This document shows positions 24,440-35,789 of a stretch of DNA of 64,000 nucleotides, one piece after another. A program made the position numbers and the translations under genes. A model generated the notes under the pieces. That model saw only the letters and a program-made list of their open reading frames with translations. It made no database searches and was not told the origin of the DNA. The first letter of the stretch is position 1. Each line of letters begins with the position of its first letter. Origin of the DNA: Sipunculus nudus (lineage: Eukaryota > Annelida > Sipuncula > Golfingiida > Sipunculidae); the NCBI GenBank assembly GCA_026874595.1, contig CM049322.1, positions 43,590,840 through 43,654,839 on the forward strand. Reading direction: 5' to 3'.

Positions 24440-25110
24440 GTACTAAGGAATTGTCAGATTATATAGCCAAATGTGGATATTTAACCAGTATTCTGTGAAA
24501 CATCAGCGTAAACCATTGATCAGTCATGCGGTATAAGAACGACCGTGGCAGTTCGTGAGTTGTGATTTGTTTGAGATAGATTGTAAACATAACATGATCT
24601 TAGTTGATCATTATTCAGTATTCTATGAGATGGGTTGAATGATCTGAGAGTTGTGGGGATTATTCCTAAGCTAAAGCAACATTTTGTGAGACATGGCATA
24701 CCATCCGAGTTTATGTCAGACAATGGTCCTCCATTCAATAGTCGAGCATTCCAAGAGTTTACAAGAGAGTACGAATTTGAAACCATCATAAGTTCACAGC
24801 ATTATCCTCAGTCTAACGGAAAAGTTGAATACATCGTGAAACTCGCACAGAACTTGCTACGTAAAGCTCATGCAGCAGGTAGTGATCCGTACTACGTTCT
24901 GTTAGAACAAAGGACTATGCCAGTGGCAAGACTAGGTTATTCCCTAGTACAAAGTTTATTAGGTCGCCGTACTTGTACTCAGTTGCCAGTAGTATCTAAA
25001 CTGTTAACTTTTCAGTCTGTCAAAATATTAGGCTGACCCGACATTATAACAACCAAAGAAAAATTCCTAGACAGTATGATAACAAAATAAAATGTTATAA
25101 CAAAAATTGG
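24440..25110 (+). pseudogene. Ty3/Gypsy-like integrase relic (DD35E core)
   Basis: The core domain is split over two frames. The first part (to about 24630, one in-frame stop at 24533) holds the first catalytic Asp (24564-24566) in SCDLFEID. The second part (open from 24635) holds the second Asp in MSDNGPPF (24719-24721) and the Glu in GKVEYI (24827-24829), giving the 35-residue DD-E spacing. The HHCC zinc-binding domain normally between RNase H and the core is essentially missing, implying an internal deletion of very roughly 80-90 residues. A basic tail is traceable to about 25090. All three catalytic residues survive, but the reading frame does not. Confidence 0.85.
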
Positions 25111-25833
25111 TAACTTACAGATCTCTAAGGGTGCCGTCAGCACAAATAAAGCAGTAATCACGATAGTTCACCAAGTCCAGTAATTCTAATAACACTAATC
25201 CTAACACAGACACAGTTTCAAATGTTCCAGGTCACATGACCTCTGGCTCCCACGTGACGTCCAGACATTCTGGTGTTCAATGGCGTAATCCATATGTAAA
25301 GGGGCATAGTCCAATTCCAGCGTAATACAGATGGTAACAACACACAACTGGTTCTAACTGAGATATAACTGTTAATCGTCCGTTAAACACAATTCACGTG
25401 CCGCACACTGAATTTTCCTGTGGAACCCTGAATCAACTGCTCTCTCAGCTGCAGTCTATTATAGCACTCCAGTTACCGGCTACCGAACTAATGCACTCTC
25501 CAGCTAAATTCAGCAGTCATCACAGTCTCGCGTCAAAATAAAGTCTTTTGTCTGTTCCTGAGAGCTCGCACCTTCAAAACAGTGCCTGTCCTACGGCCAA
25601 AAACATCACAGTCTCTGGAGTACTACACAGTGCGAGTATCAACAAGGGCTACAGGCCTAATGCGAACCTGTGCAATGAGATTACACCAGGTATAATGCTT
25701 CAATGCTGGACCATCACTTTTCAAGAACATGTGTAACAAGTATATGAACAATGCAAGTACTAAACACTTAGAACAAGAAACAATTAAACAAACATCACTG
25801 CTGCAATTCTGGCATGGGTGCACACAACACAAA
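25110..25833. other. possible 3' part of the Gypsy relic
   Basis: Contains Thr/Asn-rich codon remnants and the palindrome AGGTCA-CA-TGACCT near 25230. No LTR pair could be recognised here or upstream, so element boundaries are unresolved. Confidence 0.3.
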
Positions 25834-26292
25834 AACTAGAATATGAGTAGTCAACAAGGGACTACGTGTATCCGCCAAAATCAGAGTGGGAAAGGTGAAG
25901 TGAGATATGGATTCAGTGGCAAGGGGAAATAGAGTGATATGTGTTGCATAATAGCCTGGATGTATGCAGCCGATATGTGTATGTAGGTTGCGCCACCTAC
26001 CACAAAATCCAGAAAGCTGTGCAAGATGTATAAACATGCAAAATTTTAGGCAGATAAGTCAAACCACTACTGAGATATGAGTGATTTTAGCCCACGGCAG
26101 ACAAACAGACCGACGCTGTGCAAAAATGGTGGCAGGTGTATGATTAAGCGCTATGTGAGATCTATACACATGCAAAATTTCAGGGGGATATGTCAAACCA
26201 GTTCTGAGATATGAGCCTGAATGTCTGCAGCGTATACATAAATGTAGGTGGTGCCAACTGCCAAACAAGGGACCCATGGGTCACGGCGCTGT
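25834..26292 (+). mobile_element. GGTGGCGCCACC repeat, copy B (degraded)
   Basis: Same head as copy A (AGTAGTC-AACAAGG-GACTAC with one stem change, then GTATCCGCCAAAATCAGAG). Palindrome variants occur at 25986 (GGTTGCGCCACC) and 26246 (GGTGGTGCCAAC). One palindrome near 26135 has been deleted together with about 16 flanking bases. The copy runs out into GGGTCACGGCGCT at 26279, a phrase that recurs near 54775. Confidence 0.7.
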
Positions 26293-27610
26293 TATATATG
26301 ATAAAAAATATAATTTGGGAAAGAGGCACATGCTTGTTTTGTGTGGTAATAAATATAAGCTTTATTATGAGTTGTTGGTGTTTAGATTATGTATGATTTG
26401 ATAGTATCTTTGGAGACTGGGAAAAGGATTGATTTCATTTATTTTATTAATAAATGGAGTGCTATTGTCACACAGATTTTGACTTGGCCATAATACTTAT
26501 AAGCAGCACATATTATAAAAGAGTTTAACTATTTATTAAAATTTAATAACAAATATTGTGCCAATATAATTTTTATTTTAAAAAAATAATAAGAAAATTA
26601 TATGATTTTTTAAAATAAAATATAACTGAAATGATTATTGAAATAATATTATAGAATATATTCATGAATGCATTCATGAATACATTTAGAAAGTATCTGC
26701 ACTGGTATTCAAATACTTTCATTTTTTACCTGAATTCCCATTCTTATGCAATAAAATTTTTTAATGCAGTACATATTCATATTCGTATTCAAATACATTT
26801 GCAAAGCATTCGCACCATGTCTAGTATTTATTCAGTTTTAGACAAACAAAGATGTTGAGAATCCAGAATATACAAAATTCACAAATTTAAATAATGATCA
26901 TAAGTACCTGGTTTTATGGCTTTTATTTATATTAAAAAAAAATAAATGTAATATATTCACTTGGACTACTTTCACATCAATCTACACACTAGACACAGTA
27001 GGAATCTAGATTAATATTATTAACTGCATCTTTGTCCATCATTAATTTCCTTCATATGGTCCCTAATGATTAGTTATGAATAATATGATTTATTTTTTTA
27101 TCATTAAAATTTCACTGAAAAATACCATAGGTGACTGCATGGTGTTATTTTGAATAACATTGACATTGACATTCTATCCATCCATAAAAGATTCTTATAT
27201 GATCAGTAACTGCAGGTTAACTTTCTGTTACTCATCAACTAACAAATTCCTTTTCTATTAATTTTTCTTTAATTTGTTATAAAAAAAACCAATACAAAAT
27301 TATTAATTTGTTGTTTATTGTTATGTTGTTTTTCAAAATAACTACTAGATGAGTTAGGTTGGACACCTGGATCAACTGTGGCTGGGCATTAGCTGCCTGG
27401 CTGCCCCAGTGTATGCTTCGCTCAAGCATGCATAATCTGATAATGGTCAACAAGGTCAACATACAGGTGACTGAAATGGGGCTGGATTAAGCCTGGGTCT
27501 GACATGGTCTCATATAAACATTAATAAAAGCTACAATATTTGGCCAATTTCTTTCAGCTTTCTAAACTACAAAGATGAAATCCTTATGTGTGCATTATAT
27601 GAAAATTATA
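26293..27610. other. unassigned AT-rich sequence
   Basis: Very AT-rich, with short ATTCATGAATGCATTCATGAA-type palindromes around 26660. No gene seen. Confidence 0.4.
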
Positions 27611-27619
27611 TCAACAGTG

Positions 27620-28790
27620 CTCTCAGGAAACAAACGTGCCATGGTCAAAGTTGGGCAAAATTTAAGGTACTTATTTTATATTTACTAGTATACTAATAAC
27701 TTATAAAATTTGAAAAATTCAGAACTAATTTTTGGTATTCAATTGAATCTTGATAAAATAATGTTACATCCCTGACAAAAAATCTCTAGCTTCAGCAATC
27801 CTCTTGTTAAGGGAGTAAATATATTTCTTGATTTTTTTAAAAAGTGCATTATGTTTGGGCCAATAACTTAAAACAATTATGCAATACTGACATCATATCT
27901 GGAATGTGCATAGCGAATGTATAAAAAAAAATATGTATACTATATATGATCAAAGTCAGATCAGTGGTTTTGATATTATGTCTTTCATTAATATTTCGAG
28001 GGAATTAAGTCCTAGTGATAAAATTCTTGGCATGGTAGGGGATTTTGGAGACATCTAACTGTATGCTAAATTTAAGGAACTTAGAGCTGAAGCTGGGGAG
28101 CTGAGCTCTAGCAAACTGCATAACACTAGCTTGATGTAAACTTGATGTGACATGGTGCTTGAAAACCTGAATAAAATCGACAGTTTTTGATCAACTGGTT
28201 TCAAATTGTTGGTGTTAACAGACAAAATGTTAGCAAAAACATGATGTGAAAATTAAATGCACAGTACTTACAGGAAAAAAACGTGCCATGGTCAAACTTG
28301 GGCAAAATTTAAGGTACCATTTTTTAATTTTTGCCAATATTTTTAAAAAATTAACAGATTTTGATCTAATTTTTGGTATACAATTAAATTTTAATCAATT
28401 AAAGTTGTATTACTGAAAAAAAGTCCCTACCTTTAACACTTTTGGTCTTAAGTGACCAAATATCTTTCCTGATTTTTTTACAAAGTCCATTGTGTTTGGG
28501 CCCATAACTTTTTTAAATTAAATAATACTGACTTAATTTCTGGCCTGTACATAGGAACTATATAGAGAAATATTTATGATAAATATGAAGAAAACCAGAT
28601 GAGTAGTTTTGATATTAGGCAGTCCTGAAGTGTGGAAATAGATTTCTAATAAAAAAAATTGAGGATTTTCCTTAAAATCTCGAAGGAACGAAGTCCTATT
28701 GACCCAATTTTCAGCATGGTAGGAGATTTTTGGGACATCTAACTGCATGGCAAATTTCAGATTCGTAGGTCCAATGGTGTCGAAACGTGC
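27620..28790 (+). repeat. two tandem copies of a ~645-bp repeat
   Basis: Segments at 27625 and 28272 share the phrase CGTGCCATGGTCAAA-TTGGGCAAAATTTAAGGTAC. Segments at 27853 and 28493 share a TTTGGGCC-ATAACTT phrase, and segments at 28000 and 28680 share a GAAGTCCTA-GGCATGGTAGG-GACATCTAACTG order. The constant offset of about 640-680 bases shows a diverged tandem duplication. The second copy runs into CGAAACGTGCCAG and the GACGGACG tail at 28800-28845. Confidence 0.75.
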
Positions 28791-28794
28791 CAGA

Positions 28795-28886
28795 TTTACG
28801 GACGGACATCCGGACAGACAGACGGACGGACGACGGACAACGGGCCAGGACTATAGCTCAAATGACTTATAGTCAGCTGAGCTAAA
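28795..28886 (+). repeat. GACGGACG tail plus CAGTCAGCTGAGCT terminal palindrome
   Basis: A GGACGGACG-rich stretch is followed by an imperfect palindrome of the form AGCTCAAATGACTT-ATAGTCAGCTGAGCT and then AAAA. Similar ends occur at 56215-56245 and 57765-57850. This looks like the shared 3' terminus of a dispersed family. It abuts copy C of the GGTGGCGCCACC repeat with no spacer. Confidence 0.7.
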
Positions 28887-29770
28887 AATCCAGAAAGCTA
28901 TCCAAGATGTATAAACATGCAAAATTTTAGGCAGATAGGTCAAACCACTACTGAGAGATGAGTGATTTTAGCCCACGGCAGACAAACAGACTGACGCTGT
29001 GGAAAAATGGTGGCAGGTGGCACCACCAATTTTGTGTATGATTAAGAGCTATGTGAGATCTATACACATGCAAAAATTTCAGGGGGATATGTCAAACCAA
29101 TCTTGAGATATAAGCCTGAATGTTTGCAGCGTATACATAAATGTAGGTGGCGCCACCTCCCACAAAATCCAGAAAGCTATCCAAGATGTTTAAACCTGAA
29201 AAATTTTAGGCAGATATGTCAAACCACTGCCGAGATTTGAGTGATTTTATCCCACGGCAAACAAACAGACACTGTGCAAAAATGATTGCAGGTGGCGCCA
29301 CCAAAAATGAGTGCGCAGCAGTTCACATGTGACCGATCATAATTCTGAAAAAAATTCTGCCCAGTGGTTATGGAGGAGTTCTCTGGAAACCTATGCGGCG
29401 ATAGCGGCAGCGTCGGTGTCCGACTGAAAACATAGTATCCGCAAAACTCTGTTGTGGCGGATACAATGATTGTAGCTGGTACCACCAGTCTTATGTACAA
29501 CGAAGAGATATATGAATATGCCCAATGGCAGACTGATATGTCAAACCCCTCCTGTGAAATAAGCAGGACCATACACTTCAAAATTTATTGTAGGTGGCAC
29601 AGTCTTGTACACTATAAAGCTACCCGATATGTATAAACATGCCCAATTTTAGGCTGATGTATCAAATTCCTCTGTAGAAATATGCAGGCGCATACACTGC
29701 AAACGTCAATGTCGGTGGCACCACTTGTCTTGTAAATGAGAATACCATCAAAGGCGCATAGACAGGTCAA
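28885..29770 (+). mobile_element. GGTGGCGCCACC repeat, copy C (long, headless)
   Basis: Lacks the hairpin head and starts in mid-monomer. Palindromes or variants lie at 29016 (GGTGGCACCACC), 29146, 29291, about 29475 (CTGGTACCACC), 29593 and 29713. At 29435-29464 GTATCCGC and GCGGATAC, the two terminal-repeat motifs, sit 14 bases apart. This is consistent with two elements, or the two ends of one, joined head to tail, or with an internal deletion. Confidence 0.7.
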
Positions 29771-29779
29771 AATATCAGT

Positions 29780-30700
29780 CCAATACATCAAATTCCCAAG
29801 AGTCTGATGCACTGGGCTGGCAAGGCTTATGTGGCTTAGGTGGGTAAGGCAGTTGCCCCCGAGTACCTGTGACAAATTGCTGCCTCAAGCTACTGCACTG
29901 AGTGAACTCTTGACCTGCACCTGGCTAGACTGAGTGAACATTTGAACTGTACCTGGCTGCACTCAATGAACTCTTGACCTGTTGCATAATCTGACACAGT
30001 TGGCAGTCTGCCAAAGCTATAAATAGATTCAGGCTGAACTTTGGTGCCAAATATGATGCAGTAAGCAGTCAGCCAAAGCTATTAATAGAATGCAGCTACT
30101 GCAGTGAGTGAACTCTTGACCTATACCTGGCTGCACCTCTTCCAATCCTGGCACTGTGCCAAAACTATTTATAGAGCTGACATCATCTTGGCTAATGGCC
30201 AACATCAAGGCACTGGCAATCTGCCAATGGTAAACCAAGTGCTGCCATTTGTACACAAAATGGCCCCTATTTGAAATAACTTTGAAATTTCTTTTCCCAA
30301 TACAAAATGCTTTTCAGCTGACTTTTTATAAAAAAAGAAATCAGGAATATATGTAAAATTATTAGGGATGCATACTGAATGCAAAATTAAAATACAGATA
30401 TATCTCATTGATGAAAAATTCTTGAATTAAGTTGAGTAGGGATACCAATAATTTATAATCCACGTACAGTTGTCTTTATATAGCCACAGAGAGCTGAATA
30501 TCAATGAGTATCCCATTGCCTGGTATGATGAATAACTTAAATCATAAATCTAATTTTTTTTAAAGCTTTTAAAAAAACTTTCTTGTCAATATTAACCAAA
30601 GATAGCCTGAAATCTAAATGTCTAGTGGCATGATGTAATAGATGTTGATAAACTGGTGCCAGGCTAGATGTAACAGCATTACACAGCTAACATATATGGT
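29780..30700. other. repeat-derived sequence with CTCTTGACCTG units
   Basis: Between 29890 and 30250 the phrases GAGTGAACTCTTGACCTG, GGCTGCACT and AGTCTGCCAAAGCTATAAATAGA recur three or four times: a short degenerate tandem region. The rest is AT-rich and unassigned. Confidence 0.5.
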
Positions 30701-30709
30701 AAAATTACT

Positions 30710-31745
30710 CAATTCAATCTCCATAATTCAGCCAAAAATCATTCATGTGGAACCATTAATGACAATTATTATAAGAATTATTGTAGGGATTATTCTTGTA
30801 AAATAGTTAACAAACTGGCTTCAGTGGCATCAGTCGAAAAACGTTTCACAGGTTTATAACTCATTTGCAAAAATACGGCAAAATGGCTAAGTTAAGCTTC
30901 CCATAACTCAGCCAAAAATCACTGAACCAAAACCATTTGAACAAACTTGAATTATCAACATTTGAGGATAATTGATATGTGAGATTTAAGAATTGGCCCA
31001 GTGGTTTTTGAGAAGAAGATCTTTGTAGCCACTGAGCTAAAATGGGCTGTTATGGCACATGACTAAATTCAGCTTCTCATAACTTAGCCAAAGTCACTGA
31101 AAAGAGACCATTTGAACAAATTTCAGAAAGCACTTCCCTAGGATCATTTCTAAGCGATATTAAACATTTTGGCCATATGGTTTCAGAGAAGACTTTTTTG
31201 TAGCCCTCAGTGTGATACAGGCACTGATGACCCTGTACAAAAAAGGCCGATGCAGGTGGCGCCACCAATACCTCAATTTCAGATAGGACCTATGTGACCA
31301 ACATTGGCATAAAATTTGGTGATGATAGCTACAGCCGTTTCTGAGATTTAAATTTAATATGCTTGTTTTTCACAGTTAACAAAGTTCAACCTCCTGTAAC
31401 TCGGGCAAAAATCTCTAAATCGGAACCATTTGTACAAACTTGAGAAAGATTGTTCCAGGGATTATTTCTGTGAAATATTGGACAATTTGGCTGGACAGTT
31501 TCGGAGGAGATTTTTTTTTTTTTAAACTTTTTTAGATTTTTCCCTATAAAATCTAAGAAAGGGCACTTGGATAAAAAATAAACAAAATCCGATATAGTTT
31601 CTTGGATGACACATTATTTGCAAAAATTCGATGATGCTAGCTCCTGCCGTTTTTGAGATAGCTATGGTTAACGTACAGACGACGCTCGACGCACGACGTA
31701 CGACGCACGACACACGACGGACGACGCCGCACCGTCGCATAAGCT
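30710..31745 (+). repeat. tandem degenerate repeat ending in CGACGACG-rich tail
   Basis: Units starting near 30720, 30900, 31076 and 31390 each carry CATAACTCAGCCAAAAATC-like and ACCATTTGNACAAACTT-like phrases, then GGATTATT and TTTGGC. The block ends in a GACGAC/GCACGACG-rich run (31677-31740) followed by ATAAGCTCAC, a type of terminus I associate with bivalve repeats. A GGTGGCGCCACC palindrome at 31255-31266 sits inside one unit. Confidence 0.65.
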
Positions 31746-31749
31746 CACA

Positions 31750-32210
31750 GGTTCGCTAACAAGGTAGCCTCACTCGGACGTACACTGACAATAACCACTG
31801 ACACAATCGGACATCTGGACAGTTAGACTGCTGTAGCACGCTCAGATGACGGTACACTCACGAAGCGCTCCGGCTCCTTTGACTTCACGCCTTACATGAG
31901 ACTCCTGACGTCATAAATCCCGCTAGGCTTCTCCGCCATTCAGCAATTCCATCCACAATGTCCGTTGTCAACACACATCAACCTTACGCTGACACCCCCA
32001 GGAAGGTTACGTGGGAAAACAATCCTCAGAAAATTCACAGACAAAACGTCGCCTATCAGACACAGAGCTCGAGAGAGGGCGCTCGAGTATGGCCGGCGGA
32101 GAAGTGAGGTTCATCAGAGATGTGGCGAGAGATATCGAAATACGGCTGGTGAGGACTGGGTGCACGAGTCCAGCCAAACGACCTGAGTCTGGGTAATGAC
32201 GTCAGGGTGT
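31750..32210. promoter_or_regulatory. GC/CpG-richer island with two CRE octamers
   Basis: A GC-richer segment in AT-rich surroundings. It holds two perfect TGACGTCA octamers at 31906-31913 and 32197-32204, bracketing a short frame. It could be a promoter or first-exon region of a plus-strand gene. It may also be only the unique sequence next to a CG-rich repeat tail. Confidence 0.3.
31958..32107 (+). CDS. short ORF between CRE sites, hypothetical
   Basis: ATG at 31958 opens a 49-codon frame to TGA: a hydrophilic peptide beginning MSVVNTHQPYADTPRKVTW and ending in REGARVWPAEK. No domain is recognised and no donor site clearly continues it. A CTCGAG inverted pair lies at its 3' end. It is listed because it sits in a GC-rich island with two CRE octamers; it could be an upstream ORF, a 5' exon or chance. 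Confidence 0.15.
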   Translation: MSVVNTHQPYADTPRKVTWENNPQKIHRQNVAYQTQSSREGARVWPAEK

Positions 32211-32835
32211 AATCTCGATTTTTTTATGTGTTAGAGAGGGTAAACGCAGTAAAGATACGTTTAATAAAATATTACATCAACGGTTGACTTTCGTGTATTC
32301 ATGCAGGAGTTATTAATAATGAAGTTTTCTTTTCTCGGAAAGATTGTCACTCAACCCGTCATGGAGGTAGAAGCTGCGGTAGCCGAAACTGCTTCAAACT
32401 TCAGATCTCGTGGCTAGGGTAACTACCGCAAATTAATATTTTTGTTTTCATTATATAACAAATACTCGACCACGTAAGCCTCTTATGTCAAATACTACCA
32501 CACAGCAAATATTTTAATGCGAACCTTGGAATGGGTGTTCTATATGGTTTGCAGGCATCTATCAGTTTGTTTGAATAAAGGTCTGAATGGGTTGCAGTGA
32601 TGGCCAGTAAAGCGACAGTTCTGACACGGCAAGGATGGAACGTGTGTTCCAACAGTCGTTACCACAGATACCGTGGTACGGGTTTTCATTGGCTTAAGAG
32701 ACAAACACATGTGCTTTACCTGAAGAGCGACTACAAGTAACCGTTATTCAGATTATTGCAGGCAAACGTTGTGCGCATAAAAAGTGAGCTATAGATAAAA
32801 CAATCGGTAAAATGCCTGCGAATATTGCCTTAAGT

Positions 32836-32881
<46 letters not shown>

Positions 32882-33816
32882 CCCTATAAAAGTAGCTGTG
32901 ACAGAAGTATGCAACTTATGTCGGGCTATTTATTTTAGTGGCTGAAATTCAGATTCGACAGCCGTAAAAGCGGATTTCAAATTAAACAAAAAATTCTCCA
33001 AATATTTAGCACAGTGAAGGCTGAACGAACCTCAGTGGTTCACGGCCCCTTTCGCGATTTATAGGAGATACATATTACTACCGCCGAAATTCAAAATGAT
33101 CCTTGTGGACGGTCCCGTCTCAATCTTACTCGAATCCTCCGATAAAGTAAGGTTTTGCGTTTTACGTGATCTGGTATGATAACTAAGAGTGAATCGGCCG
33201 ATACATGTCATTAACAAATGATACATTCTTTTGTTAGGCTCCGGCCGGGCGAGACTTACGCAACCCTGATAGATTGACCATGGTAAAGGCGCACTGTGCG
33301 ATTAGCATCTTAGTCGAGCCACCGTGATAAACAAATATGTAGCTAACTTTTGAATTTCTTTCCACAAATTCAATTACCTCACAATGTGTTTTTTACACAA
33401 AACCCATATAATTGTAAACCCACGATATTCCCTGAATCTACGTTATTACATTCTACCAGATAATGGGACACCAGGCGCCGCCTCAAGATTACCTAGACGA
33501 AACACTGTGCATTGAGAAAGCACCCAATGGTGGTCGCTGATCCATGCGGACTCTGGCCACATTGATTCTGGTCAAGCTGGAGATGGAATGCGTGATCAAA
33601 TGATATGCAGGAAGATGACGTTACTCCCCGGTATATCACTTGCTCCCGAAGCTCAGATAACAACAAGAATGAACATAATGATTGTTTTTAATAAGTGCAT
33701 CTCACAAAATTCATGACTGACCGAATTGGATCGACAATCTTAATATAGAAAACGCATCTCGAAATTGGTTGCCAAATTTGCAGTCATTCTAGGTCAGAAG
33801 GAGTTTTAATGGGACG

Positions 33817-33874
<58 letters not shown>

Positions 33875-35480
33875 GAGGGTTTCTGTAGTTACACGCTAAT
33901 TTAAGAATGGGTTGATCACCTTTTGATAAAAAATGTGGTGGCATGTAATATATCTATGAAGTAATTTGTGTGTGATATATTAAACACCTTTCATGGTTCT
34001 TTACCTTGTAAATTTATTTTAATTGATATTCATTTAATAAAAAATGAAAACCTTGTATGTTTTAATGGTTAATATAATATAAAGTAAATAAAATGTATAA
34101 TATGATGTCTTCGGAGACATCCAGCCGTCGTCAGAAGTCCAATAAAGCTGTCATGCAAACTCAATCCCTGGTAACTTGCAGACACAAGCAACAAATAACA
34201 CTATAGCCCTGCTATAATGAAGTAGCCATCTGCATCAATGGGAGAGTATCATTTGAATTAAATCGTTATATATATAGTGAATCAGACTACCTCGAACAGA
34301 ATACCTTAGGCGATATCTTAACATTTCATCAAATTACGTTCAGTACCTTGCGCATTAATCTGTTGACAAACAACCGATGTTAAAGTATTATAACTCTCAC
34401 CAGCTGAAGGAGTTTAGATATATCTGTATCAATCATATCAGTATCTGCATAGGGTTATATTTCAACTATTGGTGAAAGACAAACGGATGTGAGGCATCTT
34501 AAGGTTGTAGACCAAATGTGCGATGTCGGCAATTTGTGCCAATTTATCACATGATGGGCCAGGTCGGGAGTTGGCGCGGCAAGAAAAAATAAAATTGGTA
34601 CATATGATCATTTTTGTTAAACAATTTCTTTTTAATACACAATTATGTAAATTTATTGAGAATATAATAAAAGTTATCTTCTTCAATATATAGTTTCACA
34701 TACTAATCAAAATGTCTGTAAAACATTAAAATGTTGGCTAATATTTACTGCTATCAAACTTTACAGGATAAATTGATTTTATTTCCTGATTTATTTAAAT
34801 ACATTTATTCAGCTTATTACGTGCATACTTTTTTTCATTTTGGTTGTGAAATCATGTGCTCAATGCTCATTTTATGGGTTCACTTGTACTTAGCGATCAT
34901 TCATGTTGTTAATATCATTGAGTATCAGTGTGGTTTGTATATGTATACATTATTCACAAATGTAACTGTAATGGCCTAAATAGTTGTCGAACAGATAATT
35001 GCAGGTGCATTTAAACGAAACTGTGTATAATTACACATGCAACATTGACTTAAACTGTATTAAGAATTATTTTACCTTATTACGAATAAAATGCAATATC
35101 CTTTATCTGCATAAATTGTCTGATTAGTATTATGATTATATAGCTTGTATTATAACGATCGAGATGCATAAATATACAATCAAAAGAGACAATTGAGAGA
35201 GAGAACAAACTTTGTTGGGACTACTGAAAAGTTTTCCTTACATGTTAAGTTCTACACATATCCATATTTTAAGGTTTTATATGTGCTTCAACAGAAAATT
35301 AGATAGGTAAACATTTAACCAACCTTTATCCATGTATATTTTAGAATAGAGAAATATTATAAATTCAAAGTTCGGATAGTTGAGAAGACCATATCGGTGG
35401 TATTAATATATGTTTTTGTTAAACACCTAAAACAAATTTAATCTGAGTACACTCCCAGCTTTATTTAATATGTCTAGATC
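32211..35480. other. unassigned intergenic sequence
   Basis: AT-rich with a (TA)n tract at 32839-32878 and a (GA)n tract at 33822-33871. A GC-richer patch at 33000-33320 has a short frame from 33097 (MILVDGPVSILLESSDK, then GTAAGG) that could be a small exon but has no supporting context. Confidence 0.35.
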
Positions 35481-35561
35481 AATATATATCCAATATCATT
35501 AAAAAACAAAAATTAAATAAAATGCAAGCAGATAAGATCCTATTCAAATCTATTGGTTTAC

Positions 35562-35757
35562 CAAAACAGCCTGGGCTGGACGTGCAGGAATAATCATTCC
35601 AGTCAAAATCTTGAATCCCCCTGAGCGACAGGCGATCTTGATTGCCAACGTAGTTGTTGGCTCCTCTCATGCCCACTTTTCATAAAATAAGGGTATATTA
35701 GAGCCTGTCCATTTCCAGAATCCATTTCCACCAACATGTTTCGAGTCCACAAACTCC
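35562..35757 (-). pseudogene. C-type lectin domain exon relic
   Basis: On the minus strand, a TTGTATTTGTAG acceptor precedes a 196-base exon that ends in a TTTTG/GTAAAC donor. One frame gives VGGNGFWKWTGSNIPLFYEK, the 'WxW.DGS...Y.xW' half of a C-type-lectin-like domain. After an in-frame TGA and a one-base frameshift near the EPNN position, another frame gives NNYVGNQDRLSL and DFDWNDYSC, matching the NN-Y-GNQDC-L and WND-C half. Thus the EPN and WND calcium-site motifs are recognisable. The conserved Cys after GNQD is replaced by Arg, and the frame is broken twice. Probably a decayed exon of a lectin gene; no partner exons were found nearby. Confidence 0.7.
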
Positions 35758-35789
35758 CTACAAATACAATTTTATTAAAAGGATACACA

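Noticed and set aside
24635-25036. Intact integrase gene
   Set aside because: The catalytic core is split across two frames with a stop; the zinc domain is missing.
31965-32196. Two overlapping plus-strand frames of 61-73 residues
   Set aside because: Arg/Glu/Ser-rich, mutually exclusive frames with no domain; only the frame from 31958 was kept, at low confidence.
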